Source of the DNA: a virus
IMG/VR virus record: IMGVR_UViG_3300035670_000230
Coordinates: 1-59,775 of that record
Direction: 5' to 3' (one strand)
Length of the DNA: 59,775 nt
The position numbers and the translations under genes were made by a program. The notes beneath the pieces were generated by a model. It was not told where the DNA came from. It saw only the letters and a program-made list of their open reading frames with translations, and made no database searches. Within the stretch, counting starts at the first letter, position 1; each line of letters begins with the position of its first letter. This document shows positions 41,196 through 51,501 of this stretch, piece by piece.

Positions 41196-43589
41196 CTATC
41201 GTGCGAGAGAGGTCTTAAAGGGGTTTTCTGCGAAGGCCATGTAAATGTAGGTAATTCCGCTACCGTTCCATGCTGTGTCGGATGTTCTAATTTTAAAACC
41301 GTTAGACGTAAAATCTTGAGTTGTAAAAGTTCCTTCAGCATCAGATGCTTGTGGTTGAAGGTATTTTGTTTCTGGGTTAAATGTATCTCGCTTATTATCC
41401 TCAATTGTCCAGATATATCCTGCACTTGTTCCTTTAACCATCACAAACGCTGGCCTAAACCCCGTGTATACGAAAGGCCCGTCCGTAGAAGCATTACCTG
41501 TATAGCTCCCGAACTTGGAGAAGCCTTCTACCTCTGCGAAACAGTAGGCGATGTAGGTTGCGGTATTGGTGTTTGTCCAGCCCGTATCACCTATGGTGAA
41601 AACGCTGCTTGTTGGAGCAGTATCGTTCCACGGGCCTGCGTTATCTGCGACAGCATTTGTTGTTTCAAGTGTCAGGTAATCCGTTTGCGGATCAGAAGCC
41701 ACGCCCTTGTGATACACGAGCCAGTTGGAAGTTGCGCTGCGACTTTTGACAATCATCATCGCTGGCACAGCACCCAACCCATGTCCCACCGTAGCACCAA
41801 CAACACCAGTACCCGTATAAGTAACAATACTAAACCCGCTGGTCGTACTCACAGATACAGTAGAAGCAATCGTACCCGCTGTGTTGCTTACGCCAGCACC
41901 GTTGGCTTTCCAGACCCAACCCACATAATTTCTTCCGGTTTCGTTTGTTCTTCCATTAAGAGAACCTGTGTTGTCTGCTCCAAGACTTATAGCATTGCTA
42001 CCAAAACTCGTAATTGCGTTGTACCCAGTTGTTTCTGCGTCCGTGCTTTGTGATGAAATTAATGCGCCAGTTCCACGCAATACATCCCACCATGCGTGAC
42101 CCGCCGTATCCCCTCTGCTTTTATTCCAAATCCACCCAGGAGCAAATTCCAAAGCAATGGATTGGGTTGAACTGTTACCTGCCCAAAGTTTTGTATCAAA
42201 GTATTTATTACCCTGCACCACCGTTGGCTCTGGTAGGTTCGTTGTGCAGAGTGCTTTGAAACCTGATGGGGCGGTGTATGCGAAGGGGCGTTGACCGAAG
42301 TTGATGCTAAACGCTGAAGAAGCGGCTGGAGTAACGGTAATAAAATGAAGACCTGTAAGGCTAGATGCCAAAGTTCCTTGCGATACATTGTTTTTATACA
42401 TTACAACGGTTCCGGCAGATTCATCTATGGCAATACCAATAACATCTCCCCCTGTATATGATGCACCATAGGCGGTTAAAGACGCACCGTTATACTTTTC
42501 ACCACTTGCCATATATGCAGTACCGCCACCTGCATCGCCACCTTGTATATCTGACCCTATAAAATTTTTAGTGGCGGGAGCTATTCCAAATGAAGGGTAG
42601 TAGGTTGAAGCTACAGTTGTTACATTTAACTCGGCATACCACTTATTGCTTCCTCCAAAGTTAACTGCAAATGTAGTTGGTATTTCTCCGTATGTAGCCC
42701 CGCCCCCAATCGACCCAGAACTTAAATTTCCATTGGTTACTGTCACAAAAGTGCTTGATATTAACAAAGGATTCAGCGTAGCGTAGTTCCCCCGCACCTC
42801 ACCACCAGCACCCGTGTCTGTACCGTACTGTGTAGGTGTGTCCACCAGAGAATCGTTGCCAGCACCCGCAGTTACAGAGAAGTTGTTAAGTGTCCAGTTG
42901 TTAGACCCTGCATGATCCTCACCAAGCGTGGTTGTGCTTGTGTTGTCTGAGAAGTCGAGATAGAACCCGTTTGTGCCGTAGGAACCCGCATAAGCAATAG
43001 GTGACCAGACTCCTGTGGTTGCGTTGGTTTCACCGAAAGAGGTAGGGGTGAGTGCTTGACCGTCTATGAAGTTTATTTCGGTCATGTAGCCGTTGAATTG
43101 CGGAGAAGAAGAATTTTCCCCGCCTAAAGTATGGGCCTGAGTAGTGTTTATTGCACCATCTAAATTTAAAGTGGGTGTCGTTGTAAAACTTAAAGTCTGC
43201 TGAACTCCGTTGACATAAATTTTCATCCTGTCAGAACCAGTAGCCTGTGTTGTATCCCAGACACCCACAACATGATACCAAGCAGAAACATCACGAAATA
43301 CCGCAACGGTACTTGCTTCAACAATAGCAGGCCCGTATGTGTAAAGTTTGTCTTGATAAAAAGCAATGTACTGCCTTGAAGAAGGATCAACCGCAAAAAG
43401 TGCTTCAAAATAGGAAGAACCTAATTTGCTCCGCTTTACCCACCCACTCCAAGTCCAAGTCTTTCTATCACCCGCACTTGCTGGTGTCCTACTCAGATAC
43501 GCAGAGTCAGCAGAGTTAAACCGCAGACTGCGGGAGATTTGGTACTCGCCGCCAGTGCCTGCCGCTAATGTTTTAAGAATGTTACTCAT
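41196..43589 (-). CDS. Large tail fibre with LamG- and SPRY-like domains (797 aa)
   Basis: ATG 43589 begins MSNILKTLAAGTGGEYQISR. Residues about 20-190 resemble a LamG/concanavalin-like domain (LRFNSADSAYLSRTP, then WYHVVGVWDT and KIYVNGVQQ). Residues about 300-430 are SPRY-like (SNKWYAELNVTTVASTYYPS, GDVIGIAIDE). The C-terminal part has repeats ending in VGHGLGAVPAMMIVKSR and a second copy with PAFVMVKGTS. This domain set is typical of long receptor-binding fibres of aquatic phages. It overlaps the next small gene by one base. Confidence 0.8.
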   Translation of the reverse strand: MSNILKTLAAGTGGEYQISRSLRFNSADSAYLSRTPASAGDRKTWTWSGWVKRSKLGSSYFEALFAVDPSSRQYIAFYQDKLYTYGPAIVEASTVAVFRDVSAWYHVVGVWDTTQATGSDRMKIYVNGVQQTLSFTTTPTLNLDGAINTTQAHTLGGENSSSPQFNGYMTEINFIDGQALTPTSFGETNATTGVWSPIAYAGSYGTNGFYLDFSDNTSTTTLGEDHAGSNNWTLNNFSVTAGAGNDSLVDTPTQYGTDTGAGGEVRGNYATLNPLLISSTFVTVTNGNLSSGSIGGGATYGEIPTTFAVNFGGSNKWYAELNVTTVASTYYPSFGIAPATKNFIGSDIQGGDAGGGTAYMASGEKYNGASLTAYGASYTGGDVIGIAIDESAGTVVMYKNNVSQGTLASSLTGLHFITVTPAASSAFSINFGQRPFAYTAPSGFKALCTTNLPEPTVVQGNKYFDTKLWAGNSSTQSIALEFAPGWIWNKSRGDTAGHAWWDVLRGTGALISSQSTDAETTGYNAITSFGSNAISLGADNTGSLNGRTNETGRNYVGWVWKANGAGVSNTAGTIASTVSVSTTSGFSIVTYTGTGVVGATVGHGLGAVPAMMIVKSRSATSNWLVYHKGVASDPQTDYLTLETTNAVADNAGPWNDTAPTSSVFTIGDTGWTNTNTATYIAYCFAEVEGFSKFGSYTGNASTDGPFVYTGFRPAFVMVKGTSAGYIWTIEDNKRDTFNPETKYLQPQASDAEGTFTTQDFTSNGFKIRTSDTAWNGSGITYIYMAFAENPFKTSLAR

Positions 43590-43987
43590 TAGGGTTGTCC
43601 CACTTCCGTACCATAAATGTTAGCTCCCACCTTCCACAGCAAAATCCATGTATAACCAGACGTTGCAAGTGTTGGGGCCGTAGCAGACCCACCCGCCTTC
43701 ACCCATGTAACCCCGACCGTTGCCCAAGTGATTGTGTAAGCAGTACCGTCATCAATGCCAAGCAATACAGTCTGCCCCGCATCAAAGTTAGTTGCCGCTG
43801 GTGTACGACTAGCACCAAGTGTGACCACCTGAATAGAACCATTGCCGGGATCAATTTGAAATCCAGCACCGTCTGTGATGGTATGTACCGTGTCTGTGAA
43901 CTCACCAGCAAAAACGTATTGAACATCTCCCGATTGAAGTTCTTTGATGGTCGTGCCATCGAGTATGAGTGGGTAGCGTGAGGCCAT
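43589..43987 (-). CDS. Small beta-rich virion protein (132 aa)
   Basis: The product begins MASRYPLILDGTTIKELQSG and ends WILLWKVGANIYGTEVGQP. The pattern 'yPLvldG-tikElqsgD' is common in small tail-associated proteins of aquatic phages, and the middle resembles a beta-sandwich (VVTLGASRTPAATNFDAGQT). It precedes the large fibre in the transcript and overlaps its start by one base. Probably a fibre-associated or base protein; no further function can be assigned. Confidence 0.65.
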   Translation of the reverse strand: MASRYPLILDGTTIKELQSGDVQYVFAGEFTDTVHTITDGAGFQIDPGNGSIQVVTLGASRTPAATNFDAGQTVLLGIDDGTAYTITWATVGVTWVKAGGSATAPTLATSGYTWILLWKVGANIYGTEVGQP

Positions 43988-43997
43988 GATTCAGTCC

Positions 43998-44150
43998 TTA
44001 TGTCACTGGGACGTTGATAATAGAAGTTGCACGGTTTGTAACTTGTAAAAAACCATTTGATAAGGATACGTTCACGCCAGAGCCAGATCGGTTAAGTACA
44101 GTCAAAACCGTTGCCGTTCCTGATCGAATGATGCTTGAAAGTGTTGCCAT
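43998..44150 (-). CDS. Very small conserved tail-region protein (50 aa)
   Basis: ATG 44150 follows CGGAGTAAATC. The product is MATLSSIIRSGTATVLTVLN then a beta-hairpin-like end (GFLQVTNRATSIINVPVT). It is a short all-beta polypeptide with a composition like its virion neighbours, 3 bases after the preceding gene's stop and 10 bases before the next start, so it is an in-register part of the operon. Function unknown. Confidence 0.65.
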   Translation of the reverse strand: MATLSSIIRSGTATVLTVLNRSGSGVNVSLSNGFLQVTNRATSIINVPVT

Positions 44151-44153
44151 GAT

Positions 44154-44531
44154 TTACTCCGTGATCTCAATCCAGTTTGTCGTTACCTCATCCCACTGAT
44201 AACGCTTAGGTGGTTCACCTGTGCCAGCATCTTCAGGCATGGTTACTGGAGCATCCCATTGTGCCAAATCGGTATTAAGAATCCAAGAGTTAAAAGGCTT
44301 AGGAGGCACAAAAGCATCTAGGTCTTCATTAAACGTATAACCCAGTCCCGCATAGTTCTTGCGGATGGAGCCGTTATAACTTGTTTGCTTCCATGTACCG
44401 CCAAGCAGTCTTTCGCAGAACGCAATGCCAATGCTTTCCTTCTCGACACCAGAAGCGTCAGCACAGTCTTTGTTGTCCACCACAATCACTTGGGTTACAA
44501 CACCGTCTTCAATCTTAGCGTAGTGCGCCAT
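44154..44531 (-). CDS. Conserved tail-region protein of unknown function (125 aa)
   Basis: The product begins MAHYAKIEDGVVTQVIVVDN, contains GGTWKQTSYNGSIRKNYAGL and ends PPKRYQWDEVTTNWIEITE. The sequence 'MahyAkid-n-Vv-vivvdn ... WkqTSYN---rkn-agiG' is widespread in aquatic myo- and podoviruses and uncharacterised, always near fibre genes. The start overlaps the 2OG oxygenase gene by 17 bases. Confidence 0.75.
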   Translation of the reverse strand: MAHYAKIEDGVVTQVIVVDNKDCADASGVEKESIGIAFCERLLGGTWKQTSYNGSIRKNYAGLGYTFNEDLDAFVPPKPFNSWILNTDLAQWDAPVTMPEDAGTGEPPKRYQWDEVTTNWIEITE

Positions 44532-45135
44532 CTAACTCTCCAATCTGTAAGCCAGTTAAATTCATTTCATCCCCTACCAAACCTATGGGGAAAGTATTAA
44601 ACGACAGACTGATTCTTGTCTGATCGCCCTGTACCGTTTCAACCATGTGCGTAAGGCTTGAGGGAAATAGAACTAGATCACCTGTACCCACCTCGAACCA
44701 CCAGCTCTCCGAGTTCCAGATATTCCACTCCGCAGGGGGAAACTTGATCTGCTGGAACCCATCACGGTAGAAGTAAATCTTGTCTGTTTCTCTGTTGGCC
44801 TGTGGATAAAACACACCAGAGACAAACGAGTTAGGATGTGCGTGTTTATGATGGAACTCACCAGGCTCTGTGTAGTTTGTCCACGACTGCGTAATGCGTA
44901 GGTTTACATTGTGCTTGGGGTTGTGGATGGTCTTAAAGTATTCCGCAACCTTGGTTTCCATGAAGTCCCGCAGCTTAGTCATCTCCTTACTGCGGAGAAG
45001 CGTGTTGTTGACAGAAGTCGTGTTGCCCATGTTAGGCCGTGTTTCTTGGCCCTTGATAAACGACAATTCCTTCTGCGTTAGATCACGCTCTAGCTTGTAG
45101 ATCGCAACAGGTGTGGGAAATAGGTTGTGGATCAT
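44515..45135 (-). CDS. Putative 2OG-Fe(II) oxygenase (206 aa)
   Basis: The product starts MIHNLFPTPVAIYKLERDLT, has WTNYTEPGEFHHKHAHPNSF and SGVFYPQAN in the middle, and ends with SSLTHMVETVQGDQTRISLS, supplying the HxH...H...R set for iron and 2-oxoglutarate. It matches the putative 2OG-Fe(II) oxygenase family (PF13759) common in aquatic phages. Family members hydroxylate unknown targets; proline hydroxylation has been proposed for relatives. It sits among the fibre genes, close to a collagen-like fibre. Confidence 0.85.
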   Translation of the reverse strand: MIHNLFPTPVAIYKLERDLTQKELSFIKGQETRPNMGNTTSVNNTLLRSKEMTKLRDFMETKVAEYFKTIHNPKHNVNLRITQSWTNYTEPGEFHHKHAHPNSFVSGVFYPQANRETDKIYFYRDGFQQIKFPPAEWNIWNSESWWFEVGTGDLVLFPSSLTHMVETVQGDQTRISLSFNTFPIGLVGDEMNLTGLQIGELDGALR

Positions 45136-45362
45136 TTTCTTCCAGTAAGTTCTTCTATCTGCTCAGGTAGCCAGATGGTGTTTATGGAGTCCTCAAACGC
45201 CTGAATCTTATCCATGACTTCTCTGACTTCTTCCATGCTTGGTTGCGGTCTTGGGTCATCCCACTTTGTTATGACTGAGTTTGAGATTTCCCATTTAGCA
45301 CCGGGTCGAAGTAGGTGCATGGCTGTGTCGATGCCGTACAAACGATAAAGTTTTGCGTCCAT
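45132..45362 (-). CDS. Small protein of the fibre module (76 aa)
   Basis: ATG 45362 is used; an in-frame codon at 45443 would overlap the adhesin. The product begins MDAKLYRLYGIDTAMHLLRP and contains ITKWDDPRPQPSMEEVREVM and SINTIWLPEQIEEL. It resembles the small helper proteins found next to glycine-rich adhesins in phages ('yDp-r-qPtweEv-'). It overlaps the oxygenase start by 4 bases (ATGA). Confidence 0.6.
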   Translation of the reverse strand: MDAKLYRLYGIDTAMHLLRPGAKWEISNSVITKWDDPRPQPSMEEVREVMDKIQAFEDSINTIWLPEQIEELTGRK

Positions 45363-45364
45363 AG

Positions 45365-47113
45365 TTAAGTCGTGTATTTGATAATTACGATGCCAGAGCC
45401 GCCAGATACCCCAGCGACAGTTATATCTCCAGCCCCAGAGCAACTATTACCACCAGCACCGCCACCAGTATTTGCGGCTCCAGCAGTTCCTGGGTTGTTT
45501 GCACTAGGGCCGGAGGCTCCTGCTGCACCTCCTCCACCAGCAGATGCGGTTCCAATCGTTCCTCCGTTGTATGAACCGCCTGCGCCACCCGAAGCATAAG
45601 TTACGCTTGTTCCAGTAATACTTGAAGACGATCCAAGTCCCCCATTACCGCCATTAGATGTAGTTCCGTTTCCTCCTGTACCACCTGCGCCTCCCCCACC
45701 GCCGCTTCCAAAATTAGGAGAGTTTCCACCAGCACCACCGTTACTGCCTTGGCTAGGAGATGTGTTTGGAGTGTTTCCTGAACCACCTGCATTTGCAAAT
45801 TCCGGGCCACCTCCACCACCAGAACCACCATCTCCTCCTACACCAAGAGCCGATCCACCAAATCCACCGCCAGCAGACACAATACCGGGAGATTGAAAAG
45901 GTGATGAAGAACCACCAACAATTGAAGAACTAAATCCTTGAGAACCTGAATTTTTTGCACCAGATGCACCACCAGGGCCACCTGCACCAACAGTAATAGT
46001 GTAAGTCGTTCCGGCTGTAACAGATTGTCCTGATGCTGTTCTGTATCCACCAGCACCACCAGCACCACCTTGCGCTGAACCTGCGCCACCCCCACCCGCA
46101 ACCACAAGGTAGTCCACAGAGGTCACCCCCGTAGGCGCAACCCACGAACCCGATCCGTTATAAATGTGCGTGACAGTTGTTCCTGTAGGTACAAGGTATT
46201 TTAGGATAACGATGCCAGAGCCGCCTGCGCCGCCTTGATAATTTGTTGCTCCAGCATCCGCATAACCTCCTCCACCGCCACCGCCGCCAGTATTTGCAGT
46301 ACCGGATGTTGCTGTTGTATTAAAACTTCCCGCCCCGCCACCTCCAGCACCTCCAGCACCCACTGGAATTAAACCGAGTGTTCCTTCACCGCCACCACCA
46401 CCGCCAGCATAGGGAACAGAAGAACCAGAAATAGAAGATGCTATGCCTGCGCCACCGTTTCCGTTTGTTTGTCCGTTATCGCCAGCCGCAAATGCGCCAC
46501 CACCTCCAGCCCCTCTAAATTCTCCAGATATATTAGTACCAGGGGATGAACCGCCATTATTTCCTTGACTGGGAGAGGTAACTGGAGTATTCCCAGTTCC
46601 ACCCGTTCCAGCAAATCTGCCAGCACTACCGCCGCCGGAGCCACCATTAAAGCCATTGCCCGTGTCACCATGCCCGCCGCCGCCTCCACCATTTGAAGTA
46701 ATGGTGCTAAACACAGAATTAGAACCAGTTGCCCCGTTATTTGCACCACCTGTTCCTGGGCCACCAGTAGGTGCGCCACCAGCACCACCAGCACCAACGG
46801 TAACGGTATAAGTCGTTCCAGCAGTTACAGAAAAACCTGCGGCTGTACGAAAGCCACCTGCCCCGCCACCACCCGAAAAACGACTACCACCGCCACCCCC
46901 ACCCGCAACAACCAGATACTCCACCTCTGTAACACCTGTAGGGCATACCCACTCACCAGTAGCAGTAAAGGATTGGATGACGGTTACATACATCTGAGGC
47001 CAACTGCCAGCCCCTACTGCCAATGCAACCGCAGATAAAGACCAAATGCCTTTAGCCGCACTAGAAGTTGGTGCGTTAGCTACACCAATGATGGAACCAT
47101 TCTCACGGCTCAT
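45365..47113 (-). CDS. Glycine-rich tail adhesin (582 aa)
   Basis: The product begins MSRENGSIIGVANAPTSSAA. From residue about 65 it is dominated by Gly with Ala, Ser and Asn. Two related modules begin with VCPTGVTEVEYLVVAGGGGG and VAPTGVTSVDYLVVAGGGGA, each followed by TAAGFSVTAGTTYTVTVGAG-type sheet and Gly-rich loops, and end GGSGIVILKYL and GGSGIVIIKYTT. Such polyglycine-rich proteins, as in T4-like gp38 adhesins, are phage receptor-binding tips. The G-run periodicity suits polyglycine II helix packing. The DNA is rich in ACC/CCA repeats. Confidence 0.75.
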   Translation of the reverse strand: MSRENGSIIGVANAPTSSAAKGIWSLSAVALAVGAGSWPQMYVTVIQSFTATGEWVCPTGVTEVEYLVVAGGGGGGSRFSGGGGAGGFRTAAGFSVTAGTTYTVTVGAGGAGGAPTGGPGTGGANNGATGSNSVFSTITSNGGGGGGHGDTGNGFNGGSGGGSAGRFAGTGGTGNTPVTSPSQGNNGGSSPGTNISGEFRGAGGGGAFAAGDNGQTNGNGGAGIASSISGSSVPYAGGGGGGEGTLGLIPVGAGGAGGGGAGSFNTTATSGTANTGGGGGGGGYADAGATNYQGGAGGSGIVILKYLVPTGTTVTHIYNGSGSWVAPTGVTSVDYLVVAGGGGAGSAQGGAGGAGGYRTASGQSVTAGTTYTITVGAGGPGGASGAKNSGSQGFSSSIVGGSSSPFQSPGIVSAGGGFGGSALGVGGDGGSGGGGGPEFANAGGSGNTPNTSPSQGSNGGAGGNSPNFGSGGGGGAGGTGGNGTTSNGGNGGLGSSSSITGTSVTYASGGAGGSYNGGTIGTASAGGGGAAGASGPSANNPGTAGAANTGGGAGGNSCSGAGDITVAGVSGGSGIVIIKYTT

Positions 47114-47460
47114 TAGCTAATAACCTCGTAAGAACAAACTGCTTCTAAATCGCTTGTTGCATTTGCAGTTAATCGCAAAGCATCACCTTCTTCAAGATAA
47201 ATAGATTTGCTAATAACATCTAATGTTGCATCTGCTGGAACAACAACCGTCTTAGCAACATGATAGGCAGTAGAGGAGCGATAAATGTCTACATTAACCT
47301 CCGCATTACTTGTGCCATCTACATTGCTAACATAAAGAGCATTAACTTTAACAACGGTATCAGATGCCGCAGTTACAATTGCAGTCGCAGATGTTCCTAC
47401 TGCTTGCACTGCAGTTTTGCCTGTGATCGTTACGACGTTGACTATATTTGGGGCCGCCAT
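47113..47460 (-). CDS. Small conserved virion protein (115 aa)
   Basis: The product begins MAAPNIVNVVTITGKTAVQA, with alternating hydrophobic residues (TVVKVNALYVSNVDGTSNAE, VDIYRSSTAYHVAKTVVVPA) and a beta-sandwich-like profile. I recall near-identical small proteins in many aquatic phages, beside collagen-like or glycine-rich fibre genes. ATG 47460 follows AAGGAGAATTAA, and the stop touches the adhesin start. Confidence 0.7.
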   Translation of the reverse strand: MAAPNIVNVVTITGKTAVQAVGTSATAIVTAASDTVVKVNALYVSNVDGTSNAEVNVDIYRSSTAYHVAKTVVVPADATLDVISKSIYLEEGDALRLTANATSDLEAVCSYEVIS

Positions 47461-47470
47461 TTAATTCTCC

Positions 47471-49158
<1,688 letters not shown>

Positions 49159-49162
<4 letters not shown>

Positions 49163-49509
49163 CGTGTGACCTCTTTAGAGAACTCAACTGCTCCTTCGAT
49201 CAAACGAGTAACCGCACCACTGGCGTTTTCAACTTCAAGATCATATACACCGCAGCCAAAGTCAAGATCATCTGTAACCGTAGCAGGAATAGTTACCGTA
49301 ATCGTACCTAAGGCTCCGCCAAGAACAATACGTCCGTCTGTAGTAGAGGCTTCAACAATCACAGTGGAGGACTGTTTGGTGCGACGCACCTGCATCCGAG
49401 CTGTGTAGCTTGTGAGATCAATGGGTGAATTGCTGCTGTCCTTCCACGTAATAACTAACGAGAAGGTTGCCCCTTGCTCCATGTATAAATCATAGTTGCC
49501 AGCAGCCAT
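49159..49509 (-). CDS. Small conserved virion protein (116 aa)
   Basis: The product begins [20 protein letters not shown] and ends [19 protein letters not shown]. The '[33 protein letters not shown]' pattern is common near adaptor genes in many proteobacterial phages, an all-beta protein of BppU-like flavour. It likely contributes to the neck or fibre attachment. It overlaps the collagen-like fibre start by 4 bases (ATGA). Confidence 0.75.
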
Positions 49510-49521
49510 ATCAAATCTCCA

Positions 49522-50133
49522 TTACGCAACAGGTCGTGCTCTAACCCGTAAATCGATGTTTCGTTTATCTCGTATCTCAGCATCTGCAATTGCTTTCTCA
49601 TACATAGCCCTATGCATCTCAGCCATAGTAGGGTCAGTCCAGTCTTTGCCGGGAATACGAGCAAGTTGAGCAATTGCACCACTCACTAATTTGTCAGCCC
49701 AAGTCTCGTAAATCCAAGTTTTTACACTTGTTGCAGTGCGGGAAGGCTTGAGAACTAATTCATACTGCAATGTATAGACTGCATCAGGTATAAAAAACAA
49801 ACGCAGTGTGTCGTCGTTTTTAAGCCAGTAAGCAGAAGGCTGACCTGTTCGGGTAAGTTCTGTGTGGTCTACAAGTCTTGGGTCTGTGCTAGATAGTTCA
49901 ATACCATTACAGGTTACCCATTGGACAGCTTCAACTTTAGCCACACCACCGCACAGATCGTACTCTGCTTGCTCAGCAACGGTTGCAAGAACTTCAGATG
50001 TTTCCCGCCACAACTGGGTACGCATACAAAAGTCTGCCGTTGTCGAAGCAAGATATGTCTTAAGCGTTGCCTCAGGACAAGTAGGTAGGTGCGGCTGAAT
50101 AAGAGGGAGAAAAGTTTCCCATTTCGTATACAT
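49522..50133 (-). CDS. Probable head-to-tail adaptor/tail tubular protein (203 aa)
   Basis: The product begins MYTKWETFLPLIQPHLPTCP, then an 'ATLKTYLASTTADFCMRTQL' helix, YDLCGGVAKVEAVQWVTCNG, and a C-terminal charged segment (KAIADAEIRDKRNIDLRVRA). This is the profile of the small adaptor proteins that follow the capsid genes in podoviruses, analogous to gp11/gatekeeper. Its start touches the preceding adaptor-like gene's stop at 50133, and it probably assembles with that DUF6682-like protein in the neck. Confidence 0.7.
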   Translation of the reverse strand: MYTKWETFLPLIQPHLPTCPEATLKTYLASTTADFCMRTQLWRETSEVLATVAEQAEYDLCGGVAKVEAVQWVTCNGIELSSTDPRLVDHTELTRTGQPSAYWLKNDDTLRLFFIPDAVYTLQYELVLKPSRTATSVKTWIYETWADKLVSGAIAQLARIPGKDWTDPTMAEMHRAMYEKAIADAEIRDKRNIDLRVRARPVA

Positions 50134-50810
50134 TAAGAAGCTCCCGGTTGTACAGCTTGGTCGCTTTGGGTCTTAATACCAAGGCCGTTTTGGAATGCTT
50201 GGTAATGTGCAACCGCACGAGACGCATTAGAGGGTTGGTCAGAATCTTTCGTGTATGCCCTGTACAGGATGTAGTCCAGAATTGCATTGGCATAGCTATC
50301 TGAGATATTAATTACGGTTGTCGTTGCAGGATTGGTCAACTGTTCTTCAGTTAACGCATGTGCCGCAGGCACAGTGTTGTACACCACCTCAAGCTGCGTA
50401 GATGTCGTAGCAGGCGGATACACCAAAAACTCCGTTGCAAAACGGGGGTCATAAATGTATAGCTGTGTATTGACAGACCCATTTTCGTTATACCAACCGG
50501 GACGATCTGTATCCAAAGATCTACGGGTAACAATGCGAACGCCTTGCTTGGTCGATGTTGCTGCTTTGTTAGATATAACCTCAAGCAGTCGGTTTGCCGT
50601 AGCAAGCGAAGATGTTAGGTTTTGGCGATAGCCAGCTACACAGGTAAATGTGGATGTTTGCGAATTAGCATCAGGACGAAGATTTACAATTTCCCGATAA
50701 CTATCGTTTAACCAATATTGAAGCTCTACTGCCGCCCACCGAGTTGCTGTCGTGTCAAGCAGTAGCGTCTGTGCTCTCGTAATAATATCAACGACTTTGA
50801 CTGTCGCCAC
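50133..50810 (-). CDS. DUF6682-like head adaptor protein (225 aa)
   Basis: The N terminus contains VVDIITRAQTLLLDTTATRW and AVELQYWLNDSYREIVNLRP, matching the 'vadii-rA--lL-D--g-RW---EL--wlNdgqrei---rPda' pattern of DUF6682 phage proteins. These are found between capsid and tail genes and are likely head-closure or adaptor components. The C-terminal helical part (ANAILDYILYRAYTKDSDQP) resembles gp4-like adaptors. Function is inferred from position and fold pattern. Confidence 0.78.
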   Translation of the reverse strand: MATVKVVDIITRAQTLLLDTTATRWAAVELQYWLNDSYREIVNLRPDANSQTSTFTCVAGYRQNLTSSLATANRLLEVISNKAATSTKQGVRIVTRRSLDTDRPGWYNENGSVNTQLYIYDPRFATEFLVYPPATTSTQLEVVYNTVPAAHALTEEQLTNPATTTVINISDSYANAILDYILYRAYTKDSDQPSNASRAVAHYQAFQNGLGIKTQSDQAVQPGAS

Positions 50811-50822
50811 GGCATACTCCGG

Positions 50823-51077
50823 TTAGTCCAGATCTAGTTGGATATTATCGTCAATATCGAGCTTCTCTTCAACTGGTTCTGGTTGTTTAGCTTTACGCCC
50901 CCGCTTAATCACAGGAACTTCGGGTTCCCCGGCAGCAAGATTTTTACCTTCGGGAGTAAATTCCATGTTATCGCCGTTCAAACGCCCGAGGATTATATAG
51001 TCCTTACCACGACGAATACGAGCTTGGCCTCGTACAATTTCACCACCAAGCTGTTCTACAAGTTCATAAACGGTCAT
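50823..51077 (-). CDS. Small virion-region protein (84 aa)
   Basis: ATG 51077 is preferred over ATG 51083 because AAGGATGTAT is spaced for it. The N-terminal part (MTVYELVEQLGGEIVRGQAR, then IRRGKDYIILGRLNGD) resembles a short beta-barrel, and the C terminus is a charged linker with the acidic end DIDDNIQLDLD. Position between the decoration-type proteins and the adaptor suggests a head-completion factor. Family unrecognised. Confidence 0.55.
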   Translation of the reverse strand: MTVYELVEQLGGEIVRGQARIRRGKDYIILGRLNGDNMEFTPEGKNLAAGEPEVPVIKRGRKAKQPEPVEEKLDIDDNIQLDLD

Positions 51078-51093
51078 ATACATCCTTAAAGGT

Positions 51094-51112
51094 CCGGGGG
51101 ACTAGCCCCCGG
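51094..51112 (-). other. Intergenic hairpin in the head-gene operon
   Basis: CCGGGGG (51094-51100) and CCCCCGG (51106-51112) form a perfect 7-bp stem with loop ACTAG. It lies between the decoration-type gene and the small gene downstream. No U-tract follows on the minus strand, so it is more likely an mRNA-stabilising or leaky-termination element that raises expression of upstream capsid genes. Confidence 0.5.
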
Positions 51113-51120
51113 GTTAATAC

Positions 51121-51483
51121 TTAGGCAGGTGTAGCAACACCACCGAGCATGGCGATCCAAGTCAGACCGTCCGTGCCGATTTGAACGAACTCAACAGTCT
51201 GCTGTTGACCGACAGCAAGGCCAGTGTTAGCGGCAGCGCCGTTAATTGTTCCACCCGTGTTGGGGAAAATCTTAACGTCTTGAGCTGAGTCAAGGTTAGC
51301 AACCATGATACGAGCGCCTTGGGGCATGTCAGCAGGCAGAATGCCCGAGTCATTATCCGTAGCAACAGTCGTAAAGGTTACGTAAGCACCAGTAATAGCA
51401 GTAGCGCCAGAAACAGCGCCGCCTGCAAGAGCCGTAAGGCCAGTTTGAACACCGCCAATGACGGTAGCGAATTGCGTAGACAT
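51121..51483 (-). CDS. Decoration-type virion protein (120 aa)
   Basis: ATG 51483 follows AGGAGATAAAT. The protein is Gly/Ala/Thr-rich and beta-like, with GILPADMPQGARIMVANLDS and KIFPNTGGTINGAAANTGLA. The middle parallels the neighbouring 126-aa protein (residues 'lp-wpaGdsltVvN--a---dvfP--GkaInGgsAN'), so the two are paralogues. The place right after the major capsid gene fits head decoration. Confidence in the function is moderate. Confidence 0.65.
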   Translation of the reverse strand: MSTQFATVIGGVQTGLTALAGGAVSGATAITGAYVTFTTVATDNDSGILPADMPQGARIMVANLDSAQDVKIFPNTGGTINGAAANTGLAVGQQQTVEFVQIGTDGLTWIAMLGGVATPA

Positions 51484-51501
51484 ATTTATCTCCTAAAAAG
51501 A

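Noticed and set aside
41187-42053. 288-aa + strand frame opposite the LamG/SPRY fibre
   Set aside because: It is Cys/Arg-rich with no ribosome site and lies wholly antisense to a well supported fibre gene.
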